Assembly (NCBI GenBank): GCA_017512745.1
Contig: JAFWEV010000029.1
Span: 1-38,563 of the forward strand
DNA length: 38,563 bases
Reading direction: 5' to 3'
Origin: Oscillospiraceae bacterium
GTDB lineage: Bacteria > Bacillota > Clostridia > Oscillospirales > Ruminococcaceae
Shown: in pieces, positions 25,579-35,067 of the stretch
How the letters are laid out: each line of letters begins with the position of its first letter
Position numbering within the stretch: the first letter of the stretch is position 1
Position numbers and translations under genes: made by a program
Notes under the pieces: model-generated
Told to the model about the DNA's origin: nothing
Database searches by the model: none
Seen by the model: the letters and a program-made list of their open reading frames with translations, nothing else

Positions 25579-27425
25579 AAAAGAACTTTTTCAAAAGCAA
25601 AGCTTTCAGGATAACTCTGATATCACTGCTCTCGGTTGGAATTCTCACCGGAGGCGGAATATACCTTGCCAGACGCAACAGGACTTCCAAAGCTGTCGAT
25701 GTCTATCCTGTAAACAGCATCTCTCAGCAGAACTGGGAGCAGTTCGGAACATACGGTTCTGTTATGCCCGGAAGTTCAGACACATACAGAAAGTCTTCCG
25801 CTGTTGTGAAGGAAGTATACGTACAGCTCGGTGATGAGGTCGAAGAAGGCACTCCGCTGTTTGCTTATGACACAACATCTGTCGAGATTGCGAAAAACAA
25901 AGCCTACACCGCATGGCAGCTGGCTCTGCTGGATGTCGAAGACGCTAAGAAGCAACTAGAGATATATAAGACGTATACACCATATGAGCCAATCGAACCC
26001 ATATTTGTTCCAACAGAGTTATATGTAGATAGTTTTGATCAAATCAACAAGGAAGATAGTGGAAACGGAACTGCTGCGGATAAAGCATATGTTTTTGATA
26101 TAACTGCACAAACTTCAATCTCTCTCGAATTTCTTTTTAATCTTGCGCCAGATCCGTTACCAATTGAATCAGACAGCTCTTCTCTATCAGATACGTCTTC
26201 TGTTCAGTCTGAACAAATGGAGATTACAACTTCTAGTAACGAAGAAGTAGTTTCTGACACCACTTCCAGTTCCAGCATTTCAGAGATTTCTGAAACTTCA
26301 GAAACAGAATCCGTCATAGAATCTTCTATTGAAGAAGAAACACATGAGCTTTTGAGAGAATATCCACCTGAGGGCACTTATGTTCAATTCAACATTTGGC
26401 AACATAATGACAACGCCGACAGTAAGAAGATATGCACATGGATAATTAACTGGAATAAAAAAACATCAGATGCTGTCAAAAATTATGTGAATCGATTTCC
26501 TAATGCTTCAGGAGCAAGCATGAAAATGGATATTCTCTTGCGTGAAATGGGAATCACAATCGATTATGAAAATAAGAAAGCCATAATACCTGAGAAACTA
26601 CCAGAGAATTTGGCATCTTTTTCTACGCTTATCAAGGGTGATGATGTTATCATCATTGATCCTATTGAGATCCCCGAAAGCAAAAGCTATTCACAGGAAG
26701 AGATCAATGAGATGATCGCTGACCAGAGCAGAAAAATAACAACTCTGGACATTGCCGCACGTCAGGCGGAACTCGATTACAAAAAAGCCAACGCGGCTGC
26801 TGTTGACGGTGTGGTCAAGAGCACGTGTCCCGGGATCATCTCCACTCTTAACGATTACGATACTCTTGAGGCAAACGGTGTGTTTATGACGGTCCAGAGC
26901 AATGCAGGTCTTATCATTCAGGGAACGATCGACGAACTGGATCTTGATGTCATCAGTCCCGGCATGTCCGTAAATGTTATGGACATGCGCACAGGAATGG
27001 GATATGAGGCGGTCGTAAAAGAGATATCCTCTGTACCGCAGAGATACGGCGACATGATGCAGAGCGTCAATCCCAACTCCTCTTTTTACTCATTCAAGGC
27101 TGAACTTGTGGACACCACGGCAGAGATTGAAGTATACAGTTATGTTCAGATGATGTTCGATTCTTCATCAGACAATGACGCATTCTATATTCCTGTACAG
27201 TTCGTCAGAAAAGAAAACGGTTCGAATTACGTCATGATGATGGATGAAAACGGACTTCTTAAGAAGCAGTTCATCAAGACCGGTGCGACCCTTTACGGAT
27301 ATCTGGTTGAGGTCAAAGGCGGTCTTACCGAAGACGACTATATAGCCTTCCCGTACGGAAAGACCGTAAATGAGGGAGCAAAATGCAATACAGATGCCGA
27401 CATGAGCGCTCTGTACGGATATTAA
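25575..27425 (+). CDS. Second membrane-fusion adaptor, with a large Ser/Glu-rich insertion
   Basis: 616 residues from a TTG start with GGAGG 9 nt upstream, overlapping the ATPase stop. One helix at about 11-31, lipoyl half (VVKEVYVQLGDEVEEGTPLFAYD), then a coiled-coil broken at residue ~128 by an insertion to ~372, after which the second hairpin helix (ITTLDIAARQAELDYKKA), lipoyl half (GVVKSTCPGIISTL) and barrel follow. The insertion has two globular-looking parts around a 70-residue Ser/Glu/Thr low-complexity stretch and is clearly more AT-rich, with different codon choice, than the rest. It sits where the hairpin tip projects. Function of the insert unknown. Confidence 0.9.
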   Translation: MKKNFFKSKAFRITLISLLSVGILTGGGIYLARRNRTSKAVDVYPVNSISQQNWEQFGTYGSVMPGSSDTYRKSSAVVKEVYVQLGDEVEEGTPLFAYDTTSVEIAKNKAYTAWQLALLDVEDAKKQLEIYKTYTPYEPIEPIFVPTELYVDSFDQINKEDSGNGTAADKAYVFDITAQTSISLEFLFNLAPDPLPIESDSSSLSDTSSVQSEQMEITTSSNEEVVSDTTSSSSISEISETSETESVIESSIEEETHELLREYPPEGTYVQFNIWQHNDNADSKKICTWIINWNKKTSDAVKNYVNRFPNASGASMKMDILLREMGITIDYENKKAIIPEKLPENLASFSTLIKGDDVIIIDPIEIPESKSYSQEEINEMIADQSRKITTLDIAARQAELDYKKANAAAVDGVVKSTCPGIISTLNDYDTLEANGVFMTVQSNAGLIIQGTIDELDLDVISPGMSVNVMDMRTGMGYEAVVKEISSVPQRYGDMMQSVNPNSSFYSFKAELVDTTAEIEVYSYVQMMFDSSSDNDAFYIPVQFVRKENGSNYVMMMDENGLLKKQFIKTGATLYGYLVEVKGGLTEDDYIAFPYGKTVNEGAKCNTDADMSALYGY

Positions 27426-27437
27426 GGAGGGTCAGTT

Positions 27438-28691
27438 ATGTGGGAAAACGTTAAACTAGCCTTCCGCGGCATTAAAACTCATAAGATGCGCTCGTTCCTT
27501 ACAATGCTCGGTGTTATCATCGGAATCGCGGCAATCATTGCCATCGTATCCACCATCCAGGGAACAAACGAGCAGATAAAGCAGAACCTGGTCGGTTCCG
27601 GAACAAATACGGTGGATGTAAGACTGTATCAGGGCGACAGCGTTGCCGAGTTTGACTGGCAGGGCATTCCGGACGGCGTTCCGCCGGTCTCGGAAGAGAC
27701 TCTTGCCGAAATAGTTGCTCTGCCGAACGTGGAAGCTGCGGCAAGATATAACATGAGATCATGGTCTTCTTCCATTTTTCATCAGAACCATTCACTTGAC
27801 GGCGGACATCTCTACGGGATAGATCTGGATTATCTTCAGGCAGCCGGCAAGGTAGTCGTCAAGGGCAGAGGCTTTATCAGTTCAGACTACTCTTTCCACA
27901 GAAAAGTCGTACTCCTCGATGACACTGCCGTTACTACACTGTTCGAAGATGTCGACCCGATAGGCAGAACGATAGAGATCGGAAATGAGCCGTTCGTTGT
28001 TGTAGGCATCATCAAGCAGGTGTCACAGTTTGAGCCGGTCATCAATTCCCTTCAGGACTACTACATGTACGCCCATGAAGAATACGGAGAAGTATACATT
28101 CCACTGTCATGCTGGCCTATACTCTATAAGTTTGATGAGCCGCAGTCCGTACTAGTCAAGGTCAGCAGCACAGACGCCATGACTTCTGTCGGTAAGGATA
28201 CGGCAGATATTCTCAACAGATATGTTTCAACTCAGGACAGCACCATTAAATATCAGGCGGAAGACCTTCTAAAGCAGGCGGAAAATCTGCAGCAGCTGTC
28301 AGCTTCTACCAACAGAATGCTTATCTGGATCGCCGCAATATCTCTTCTGGTCGGTGGTATCGGAGTTATGAACATAATGCTCGTATCCGTTACCGAGAGG
28401 ACGAGAGAGATAGGTCTCAAAAAAGCACTGGGAGCCAAAAAGTCCAATATACTGGTACAGTTCCTCACAGAAGCCGCCGTACTAACAAGCATGGGAGGCG
28501 TTATAGGTATAATCGTGGGCATCGGTCTCGCATACGCTATTTCCAGTATTGCGCAGACTCCGGTAGCCATCAGCGGACCGGCGATCATCATAGCGGTCGG
28601 ATTCTCCATCGCGGTCGGCCTCATATTCGGACTGCTGCCATCAATAAATGCGGCAAACCTCAATCCTATCGATGCGCTCCGTTCAGAATGA
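27438..28691 (+). CDS. MacB/FtsX-type ABC permease
   Basis: 417 residues. N-terminal MWENVKLAFRGIKTHKMRSFLTMLGVIIGIAAIIAIV is the MacB start with helix 1, followed by a large extracytoplasmic MacB_PCD domain (about 45-270) and three C-terminal helices with the FtsX signature GGIGVMNIMLVSVTERTREIGLKKALGA. Ends with NPIDALRSE, as in the family. With the ATPase and two adaptors it forms a tripartite-like exporter, likely for a peptide, lipid or antimicrobial compound. Confidence 0.96.
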   Translation: MWENVKLAFRGIKTHKMRSFLTMLGVIIGIAAIIAIVSTIQGTNEQIKQNLVGSGTNTVDVRLYQGDSVAEFDWQGIPDGVPPVSEETLAEIVALPNVEAAARYNMRSWSSSIFHQNHSLDGGHLYGIDLDYLQAAGKVVVKGRGFISSDYSFHRKVVLLDDTAVTTLFEDVDPIGRTIEIGNEPFVVVGIIKQVSQFEPVINSLQDYYMYAHEEYGEVYIPLSCWPILYKFDEPQSVLVKVSSTDAMTSVGKDTADILNRYVSTQDSTIKYQAEDLLKQAENLQQLSASTNRMLIWIAAISLLVGGIGVMNIMLVSVTERTREIGLKKALGAKKSNILVQFLTEAAVLTSMGGVIGIIVGIGLAYAISSIAQTPVAISGPAIIIAVGFSIAVGLIFGLLPSINAANLNPIDALRSE

Positions 28692-28701
28692 TAAACAATC
28701 T

Positions 28702-28748
28702 AAAAAAATCTCATTGTATTCGCACAGAATACAATGAGATTTTTTTTA
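28702..28748. terminator. Very strong bidirectional terminator
   Basis: A perfect 20-bp stem (28702-28721 with 28727-28746) with a 5-nt loop, including A7 and T7 tracts. It ends both the exporter operon and the convergent nucleoside hydrolase gene. Confidence 0.97.
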
Positions 28749-28757
28749 TCCGTATCT

Positions 28758-29738
28758 TTATTTTGCAAGCAGCTCTCTCAGCAGTGCGTGTGTTCTTTCG
28801 GTATCCATGTGGTATACGACCTGAATGCTTGAATCCACGGGCTGCGGTATTCTTCTGTCCACCACAAGCATTCCGTCGCTCATCCCTCCGGAAATATCTA
28901 CGTGGCATATCTCAGGCTTCATCTCGGTCACTGTCAAAGGATCAATAGCCTGGGAAACCGCGGCATAGTCGTGTATACAGCAGCTTTCGGAATCTGTGTC
29001 GAACAGGATCTTGCACTTGTTTATCCACCCTATCAGCATATCCGAGACAAAACACGCTTCTTTGGTTCCTATCTTTCTGAGTTCGGCAAGTTCGCCGACA
29101 TCATATGTGGCTCCTTCAAGATTGGGCTCGATACCGTTCACTATGACATTGCACCCGCTCGTGAGAACTATCTCCGCCGCCTCCGGATCATCGTAGAAAT
29201 TGGCTTCGGCGACAGGGGTTCTGTTTCCCGTTGCGAGAGCTCCGCCCATGATATAAATGGTCCCGATATGGTCCGTTATCCTCATATCCATCGTAAATGC
29301 CACTCCGAGATTCGTGAGCGGACCGACGGCGATGATATCTATCTTCTCATCGGAACCGAGAAGAGTATCCACTATGAATGAACACGCATGCTCCTTCCGA
29401 ACCTTTCCCATAGCCTGCGGGAGCGGGAGCTCATCGTCATGGATCCTCAGCACTTTTCCGTCGACTTCCTTTGAGACCGTCTGCATCCTGGTATTCTTCT
29501 CTCTTCCGGGAATAAGGGTCCTCGCCATCGCTCTATGGCATCCTCTGTATACGGGAACATCCATCCCGAGAAGATCGAGGATCCTCAAATTGTTCTCGAC
29601 TACCTTGTCGACTTCTATGTTCCCTCTGACCGAGGTTATTCCTATAACGTCGAGGTTGTCGCTTTTGAGCGCCGCTATAAGCGCTACTGCATCATCCGTT
29701 CCGGTATCACAGTCAAATATAACTTTTCTCTTTTCCAT
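28758..29738 (-). CDS. Nucleoside hydrolase, His active-site class
   Basis: 326 residues. Signature DCDTGTDD at residues 9-16, VGPLTNLG, IMGGALATGNRTPVAEANFYDDPEAA, and the C-terminal catalytic HD retained (CCIHDYAAVSQAI). Distant from the two tandem copies at 10893-12825 in its active site, nearer to the RihA/B-like enzyme at 36280. An insertion of about 30 residues near 70-110 (IPGREKNTRMQTVSKEVDG area) is unusual for the family. 15 bp downstream of a lipoprotein gene on the same strand. Confidence 0.93.
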   Translation of the reverse strand: MEKRKVIFDCDTGTDDAVALIAALKSDNLDVIGITSVRGNIEVDKVVENNLRILDLLGMDVPVYRGCHRAMARTLIPGREKNTRMQTVSKEVDGKVLRIHDDELPLPQAMGKVRKEHACSFIVDTLLGSDEKIDIIAVGPLTNLGVAFTMDMRITDHIGTIYIMGGALATGNRTPVAEANFYDDPEAAEIVLTSGCNVIVNGIEPNLEGATYDVGELAELRKIGTKEACFVSDMLIGWINKCKILFDTDSESCCIHDYAAVSQAIDPLTVTEMKPEICHVDISGGMSDGMLVVDRRIPQPVDSSIQVVYHMDTERTHALLRELLAK

Positions 29739-29753
29739 TTTCAGACCTCCGAA

Positions 29754-30233
29754 TCAATCTGCAGACGGCAATATCGAATAACCAACATCCAACTCTCCGG
29801 TCATCTTCATATCAAGCACAGTTCCGTATTCTCCGCTTATGTATACCTTTCCGTTGCAGGCGATCTCATCTTTTGTGATGACATCAACATCCGTTATACT
29901 CCGGTCCACATTGGTGTCCTTCGGGATGACAAAGAATTCGATGCCAAGATCTTTGAGATCATAACCGTCAGGCAGTATCTCCGGGATGAATGTAATGACC
30001 AGCGTGTCCTTCTTAGTGATGTTCTTTCCCTGATTCGCAAGAATATAGGACTCGCCAATGCACTCTCCCTCCACATAATACTTCCAGTGAAGACCTTCAA
30101 ATGTATCGGTGGTCTCCACGTCTATCCTGAGTTTGAACTCGTTCTCCGCTGCAGTTACGCTGCTCTGTCCGCATGATGCAAGACAGAAAACAGCGGAGAG
30201 TATGAGTAGTACTGCCAATAGCCTTTTTCCCAT
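29754..30233 (-). CDS. Small predicted lipoprotein
   Basis: 159 residues from ATG at 30233, with AGGAG 9 nt upstream; an in-frame TTG two codons earlier is too close to it. Signal peptide MGKRLLAVLLILSAVFCLASC with lipobox LASC. The mature part is beta-rich without a recognisable domain. It is probably co-transcribed with the nucleoside hydrolase 15 bp downstream, which might suggest a nucleoside-linked surface role; this is speculation. Confidence 0.8.
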   Translation of the reverse strand: MGKRLLAVLLILSAVFCLASCGQSSVTAAENEFKLRIDVETTDTFEGLHWKYYVEGECIGESYILANQGKNITKKDTLVITFIPEILPDGYDLKDLGIEFFVIPKDTNVDRSITDVDVITKDEIACNGKVYISGEYGTVLDMKMTGELDVGYSILPSAD

Positions 30234-30296
30234 ATGCAATAGCTCCTGAATTTTTCTGTATCACTGATTATTATAATACCTTTCTGTACAAAACAG

Positions 30297-30323
30297 AAAA
30301 AGCGGAGCTGACTGCTCCGCTTT
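30297..30323 (-). terminator. Intrinsic terminator of glnN
   Basis: AAAGCGGAGC pairs perfectly with GCTCCGCTTT across a 5-nt loop, with a T5 run on the minus strand. It lies 12 bp after the glutamine synthetase stop. Confidence 0.9.
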
Positions 30324-30334
30324 GCCTTATTTTT

Positions 30335-32428
30335 TCATTTTACGCTGTAAAGAATGTCTCCGTATGACGGATACGGCCATACCGAGGAATCCGTGATGCT
30401 CTCGAGTTCGTCGATCGCCTCTCTCAGCGAGTACATTGCCGTCACGATATTGTCCTTGTAGTACACAGCGACTTCGGTTACTCCGCTGATCTTTGATGCG
30501 GTCTCCACGTTTTCCTCAAGCACTCTCAGTCTGGAAAATGCGGTATCTGTCAGGTCGGACAGTTTACCGAGCAGCTTTTCCTCATAGAAGCACTTAAGAT
30601 CCTTTGAAACAGCTCTCTTCGAAACAATTGTTTCTGCCACTTCACTCTGGAACGCGCTGACACAGGGAAGAATGCTTCTCTTGACCATATCTATCATGGT
30701 GAGTGCTTCGATATTGATGACCTTGCTGTAATTGTCCATCATTATATCGAATCTGGATCTCAGTTCACTCTCGGTGAACACCCTCTGTCTTGCGAACATA
30801 TCCACATTTTTCTTGTCGAGGAGATACGGGAGAGCGTCCGGTGTCGTACGCAGATTCAAGAGGCCTCTTCTTTCCGCCTCAATGACCCACGCTTCCTCGT
30901 AGCCGTTGCCATTGAAGATGATGCGCTTATGCTCGGTTATCGTCCTCTTTATAAGCTCATGCAGCGCTATCTCAAAGTCGTCAGCGCTCTCCAGTTCATC
31001 TGCGAATTTCTCGAGAACATCCGCCACCATGGAATTGATGATGACATTCGCCTGCGAAATAGACTGAGACGATCCTACGCTTCTGAATTCGAATTTGTTT
31101 CCCGTAAACGCGAAAGGAGACGTTCTATTGCGGTCGGTGGTGTCCTTTGAGAATCTCGGCAGGACATGTACGCCTATCTTGAGCTGTTCCTTATCCTTTG
31201 CATCATACGGTATATCCTTTTCGATCGCTTCAAGGATACCCGTGATCTCTGTTCCGAGGAACATCGAGATGATCGCGGGAGGAGCCTCGTTCGCTCCGAG
31301 GCGGTGGTCATTGTTCGCTGACGCCACTGAGATCCTCAGCAGATCCTGATAAGTGTCGACCGCCTGAATAACTGCACAGAGCAGCAGCAGGAACTGGGCA
31401 TTTTCATAAGGCGTATCTCCGGGCTCAAGCAGATTGATACCCGTGTCGGTCGAGATGGACCAGTTGTTGTGTTTGCCGCTTCCGTTAACACCCTCAAATG
31501 GTTTCTCAGCTAACAGACAGACCATTCCGTGTCTGTGCGCGACCTTCTGCATGATCTCCATGACCAGCTGGTTCTGATCACACGCTAAATTCGCCATAGT
31601 ATATATCTGAGCAAGTTCGTGCTGTCCGGGAGCGACCTCATTGTGTTCAGTCTTGGCGTAAACCCCGAGTTTCCAGAGTTCCTTGTCCACATCCTTCATG
31701 AATGACAGGACTCTGGGTTTGATAGTACCAAAATAGTGATCGTCCAGTTCCTGTCCTTTGGAGGGCTTTGCTCCAAGCAGAGTTCTCCCTGTATATACAA
31801 GATCCGGTCTTTTCTCATACATATTCTGGTCAATGAGGAAGTATTCCTGCTCAGGACCGACATTCGTGATTATCCTTGAAACGTCTTCATTTCCGAACAG
31901 TCTGAGGATCCTCATCGTCTGGCGGTTGAGCGCTTCCATCGACTTGAGGAGCGGTGTCTTCTGGTCGAGGGAATCGCCGCTGTAGGAACAGAACGCAGTC
32001 GGAATACACAGCACACCGTCTTTAATGAATGCATATGAGGTCGGATCCCAGGCGGTATATCCTCTTGCCTCGAATGTTGAACGGAGTCCTCCCGATGGGA
32101 ATGAAGAAGCGTCAGGCTCTCCCTGTATAAGCTCCTTGCCGGAGAATTCCATTATGACTCTCCCGTCCTCTGCCGGTTTTATAAACGCATCGTGTTTTTC
32201 CGCAGTTATGCCTGTAAGAGGCTGGAACCAGTGTGTATAGTGTGTGGCGCCTTTTTCTATCGCCCAGTCCTTCATGGCATTTGCCACGACATCGGCCACC
32301 GCGGGATTCAGATGATGTCCCGCCTTGGTGGTGTTCAGCAGCACATCATACGCCTCTTTGGGCAGTCTCTGTTTCATCACTGCTTCAGAAAACACCATCT
32401 TTCCGAATGATTCACTGATCTTATCCAT
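30335..32428 (-). CDS. glnN: Glutamine synthetase type III
   Basis: 697 residues, the usual ~700 of GSIII (types I and II are 360-470). Opens [21 protein letters not shown], the standard GSIII start. Catalytic landmarks are [10 protein letters not shown] (metal Glu), the [11 protein letters not shown] segment and [10 protein letters not shown] (glutamate/ATP site), then [19 protein letters not shown]-dependent ammonium assimilation in the cytoplasm. GSIII is common in Bacteroidetes and many Clostridia. Single-gene unit with a near-consensus promoter; no glnR or NtrC gene lies nearby. Ribosome site AGAGGT precedes ATG by 5 nt. Confidence 0.97.
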   Translation of the reverse strand: MDKISESFGKMVFSEAVMKQRLPKEAYDVLLNTTKAGHHLNPAVADVVANAMKDWAIEKGATHYTHWFQPLTGITAEKHDAFIKPAEDGRVIMEFSGKELIQGEPDASSFPSGGLRSTFEARGYTAWDPTSYAFIKDGVLCIPTAFCSYSGDSLDQKTPLLKSMEALNRQTMRILRLFGNEDVSRIITNVGPEQEYFLIDQNMYEKRPDLVYTGRTLLGAKPSKGQELDDHYFGTIKPRVLSFMKDVDKELWKLGVYAKTEHNEVAPGQHELAQIYTMANLACDQNQLVMEIMQKVAHRHGMVCLLAEKPFEGVNGSGKHNNWSISTDTGINLLEPGDTPYENAQFLLLLCAVIQAVDTYQDLLRISVASANNDHRLGANEAPPAIISMFLGTEITGILEAIEKDIPYDAKDKEQLKIGVHVLPRFSKDTTDRNRTSPFAFTGNKFEFRSVGSSQSISQANVIINSMVADVLEKFADELESADDFEIALHELIKRTITEHKRIIFNGNGYEEAWVIEAERRGLLNLRTTPDALPYLLDKKNVDMFARQRVFTESELRSRFDIMMDNYSKVINIEALTMIDMVKRSILPCVSAFQSEVAETIVSKRAVSKDLKCFYEEKLLGKLSDLTDTAFSRLRVLEENVETASKISGVTEVAVYYKDNIVTAMYSLREAIDELESITDSSVWPYPSYGDILYSVK

Positions 32429-32470
32429 AATTACCTCTTACATGCAATGAATGATCTCGATTTGAATTGA

Positions 32471-32499
32471 ATTATACTATGTTCCGATTTTTCTAACAA
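32471..32499 (-). promoter_or_regulatory. Sigma-70 promoter of glnN
   Basis: On the minus strand TTGTTA (32499-32494), 17-bp spacer and perfect TATAAT (32476-32471). The leader to the ATG is about 40 nt. Confidence 0.82.
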
Positions 32500-32507
32500 T
32501 ACGAGAC

Positions 32508-34856
32508 TCAAGGCATTTCGATCTCGGAAAAAGAGTTCTCCCCATTCCAGTAGTCCTCTTTTTCTATTATTGCCCAGACATTCCTTTTAGAAGGAGCTAC
32601 CATGTCGTAGTAGTACGGCGGATAAGGGAAATCCGCAGTTCTCACACACCTGGTGGTGATCAGATAGTACTCATCGTTTCCGTCGTAAACAAACGGAGGC
32701 CATTTCTCGTTCCAGTTGTTTCTGACATCTATTGCTGTCGACCTTATTTCCCCTGTGGAGATATCAACGATCTCATAACCTTCATGGCCGGAGTATTTCA
32801 CAACGGCCGAATCTCCTTCGCAATATATGAACTGAATGTCTTCACCGTCAGCAATGAGATCATCGATCCCTGTTATTTCTCCCGTGACGGCATCGTAGAT
32901 AAATCCGGAAACCATACGCGTTTCGTCGCCCCACGGATGCTCCTCAACGGTCTTATACTCATAGCAGAAGACCTTGCAGGAATCCGACGGGATCACATGT
33001 CCGAAGTGTTCTTCTCCGAAGTCGAAATCAAAAACCTCTCTGACTTTCCCGGTCTCAATGTTCAGAGCGAATATCTCAATGCCTTCCGTTCCCCCGGCGG
33101 AGCTGATCATAATCATAACGGTATCACCGTCAGCCATGGCTTCTACGGTGCCGTTCTTCCCGATATTGACGGTTTTTACCACTTCGCCTGTTTCGGTATC
33201 CAGCAGAATGAATCTGGAAAATGACATGAATCCAAGGTGCGCTCCGTCATAGACCATCTTGTATGACAAGTTGTTGAAATAGCTGAGTTCTCTGCCACTT
33301 GCTTTATAAAGCGTTTTTCTGCCGTACCCGTTGAGATCAGTTACCTCTATCCTCCCCGGTTTACCGTCGTAATAGACCCAGAAGAGTCTGTCTTCTGTCG
33401 GAACAAGACTGGGGTTTCCGTATTCTCCCGGCACCCACGCATTGCATGCCGGAGTGTCATGAGCGCATCCATCAATGGAACATAGCGGTCTCAGGACCAT
33501 ATCGCTGAGTTCTGCCCTGTATGCAATGTCATAGAAAACAGTATCGTCAGTCACACTCTCATTCGCTCGGATGGCCGGCTGATATCTCTCCGTCACCATT
33601 CTTGTCCCGTAAACAGCGGAAGAATTCATCTGCATGTCTTCAGGATTGAAGGAAAGTATCTCAAAATCGGCAAACCGGTCCAGCGATGAATTTATATGTT
33701 GCTGTACTGCACCGATCATTCCCAGTACTGCCTCTTCCCACAAGGTGATATGAGGACCTGTCACGGATATCTCAACAGAATCTTCCATACTTTCATCTAT
33801 AAAAGATATATATGTTCTTCCGGGATAAATACTCAGCTCCCTGCCGTTCAGGTCGGAAAGAACATACCGAGGATCCTGTTCGTTCCTGGTCCACCTGCAC
33901 TTTATGTATCTCCCCTGAACAAAGTAAAACGCATTTCCCTCACCATAAAGATGAAGTTCATTTGGACAATTAGTCCGACCATTTTCGTATCTGACACTGA
34001 GCAGCAGAATATTGTCGAACATCACTGGACCTGGCTGTTCCGCCTTTGGGTCAGAGATGATTTGGTCGTTCTCTCCCCGGAAAATATAGTATTTCCCGAA
34101 ATAATCATCGTACAGAAAACTGTTTCCGTGTTTTTCCGACATAAGGTAACCCGTGCATGTCCATCTCCCGCGATCGGCAAAATCCAGCACCTCGATCTTT
34201 GGCCTCGTCTCTTCGGAAAAATCGAGCACGGGAGAAGCACTGTAATTCATGTCAATACCTTTCTGGGATATTGTGTTTCGGAGAATTCCGGTATCGATAT
34301 TTCTGCAATACGGCACATCATATCCGGAATCCAGTTTTTCCCAGTTTGTGACAGTCACGCCCGTATCGTCCAGAGTGTTAATGACATCGATCCCTCTGCT
34401 TACAAGTCTTTCAACAGCATCTTCTTCATCCGCCGGATAGTCGCCGTCACATATACATATACCGCTTTGCACAAATGACAGTATCTCCGTATCATTCATC
34501 CACAACTGTCTCACAGGTCCTATCTGATCAATTGCGGAAATATCTGAGTACAGAGCAATATATTCGGTGACGCCATTGATTGCCGCATACTGGATCACGA
34601 TTTCAGCCTGGGATAAACCTGCTGCAGGTCCGCTCATTTCCGAACCATAGATCGGGATCATATACGGTTTCTGATCGGACTCCCCATCACTCAGAGGCAT
34701 TCCGGTCAAACATGCTGTCTTTGGTCTATCAGATATCTCATCCGGGTTCTCTTCCGCGCTTTCAGTCATATTCCCGCATCCCGTCATCAATACGGAAAAT
34801 ATCATAAAAAACAAAACGATAAAGACGCATTGATATCTTTCCATTTGTCGTTGCAT
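32508..34856 (-). CDS. Lipoprotein with DUF3048 (YerB-like) domain fused to a Cys-motif beta-propeller-like domain
   Basis: 782 residues. N-terminal signal with lipobox MTGC (Cys27). Residues ~50-380 match DUF3048: CLTGMPLSDG, GPAAGLSQAEIVIQYAAINGVTEY, GPVRQLWMNDTEILS and later GPVMFDNILLL. YerB-type proteins are normally about 330 residues. Here residues ~390-782 add a strand-rich repeat region containing PLCSIDGCAHDTPACNAW, a Cys/His motif seen in clostridial surface lipoproteins with predicted beta-propellers, and TETGEV / ETGKV / VTGEI strands like propeller blades. Start MQRQ has AGGAG 8 nt upstream. A CopY/BlaI-type operator overlaps the promoter region. Role: extracellular, wall-related by family; exact function unknown. 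Confidence 0.87.
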   Translation of the reverse strand: MQRQMERYQCVFIVLFFMIFSVLMTGCGNMTESAEENPDEISDRPKTACLTGMPLSDGESDQKPYMIPIYGSEMSGPAAGLSQAEIVIQYAAINGVTEYIALYSDISAIDQIGPVRQLWMNDTEILSFVQSGICICDGDYPADEEDAVERLVSRGIDVINTLDDTGVTVTNWEKLDSGYDVPYCRNIDTGILRNTISQKGIDMNYSASPVLDFSEETRPKIEVLDFADRGRWTCTGYLMSEKHGNSFLYDDYFGKYYIFRGENDQIISDPKAEQPGPVMFDNILLLSVRYENGRTNCPNELHLYGEGNAFYFVQGRYIKCRWTRNEQDPRYVLSDLNGRELSIYPGRTYISFIDESMEDSVEISVTGPHITLWEEAVLGMIGAVQQHINSSLDRFADFEILSFNPEDMQMNSSAVYGTRMVTERYQPAIRANESVTDDTVFYDIAYRAELSDMVLRPLCSIDGCAHDTPACNAWVPGEYGNPSLVPTEDRLFWVYYDGKPGRIEVTDLNGYGRKTLYKASGRELSYFNNLSYKMVYDGAHLGFMSFSRFILLDTETGEVVKTVNIGKNGTVEAMADGDTVMIMISSAGGTEGIEIFALNIETGKVREVFDFDFGEEHFGHVIPSDSCKVFCYEYKTVEEHPWGDETRMVSGFIYDAVTGEITGIDDLIADGEDIQFIYCEGDSAVVKYSGHEGYEIVDISTGEIRSTAIDVRNNWNEKWPPFVYDGNDEYYLITTRCVRTADFPYPPYYYDMVAPSKRNVWAIIEKEDYWNGENSFSEIEMP

Positions 34857-34873
34857 GCTTACAGCTCCTATAG

Positions 34874-34887
34874 TCTACAACTGTAGA
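34874..34887 (-). promoter_or_regulatory. BlaI/MecI/CopY-type operator TACA-N2-TGTA
   Basis: Perfect dyad TCTACA-AC-TGTAGA containing TACANNTGTA, the core operator of the BlaI/MecI/CopY repressor family. It lies just downstream of overlapping -10 elements (minus-strand TATAGT/TATAAT; TTGCAA 17 bp upstream of the TATAGT), where a bound repressor would block transcription of the DUF3048 gene. No BlaI-like gene is in the window. Confidence 0.65.
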
Positions 34888-34921
34888 TTATACTATAGAC
34901 CTTTTCTGTCACGATTGCAAT

Positions 34922-34961
34922 AAAAAACCGAAGCCTGCGGTATTAAGGCTCCGGTTTTTTT
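34922..34961. terminator. Intrinsic terminator hairpin, possibly bidirectional
   Basis: AAACCG-A-AGCC pairs with GGCT-C-CGGTTT (10 bp, one mismatch, 11-nt loop), flanked by A6 and T7. U runs exist in both readings. Confidence 0.8.
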
Positions 34962-34973
34962 ATCTGCATTTTG

Positions 34974-35057
34974 CGGGATGCGGCCGTTCCCGGATATTTC
35001 GGGAAGGGACACTCATCGGTTGTGCTCACCGCACCACACCGCGAAAGAGATTCCCCG
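34974..35057. other. Structured GC-rich non-coding element between two terminators
   Basis: No convincing gene. The stretch can fold with closing pairs CGGG (34974-34977) with CCCG (35054-35057), GCGG (34980-34983) with CCGC (35039-35042), and two inner hairpins: TTCCCG/CGGGAA (34987-35005) and GTGC/GCAC (35022-35034). Composition is sharply more GC-rich than the flanks. The terminator downstream in plus-strand sense (35068-35112) has a good U run, suggesting a small plus-strand RNA; the minus-strand alternative is a structured 3' UTR of the small gene at 35119. No known riboswitch or ribozyme was matched. Confidence 0.4.
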
Positions 35058-35067
35058 TTTATATATC

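Noticed and set aside
34996..35020. Hammerhead-like motif on the minus strand (GATGAG ... CGAAA)
   Set aside because: The conserved CUGAUGA has a changed base and the sequence between the two core parts cannot form stem II.
35030..35046. T-box-like ACCGCG tail
   Set aside because: The full antiterminator motif (GGGTGGTACCGCG) is not matched and no aminoacyl-tRNA synthetase or amino-acid gene follows.
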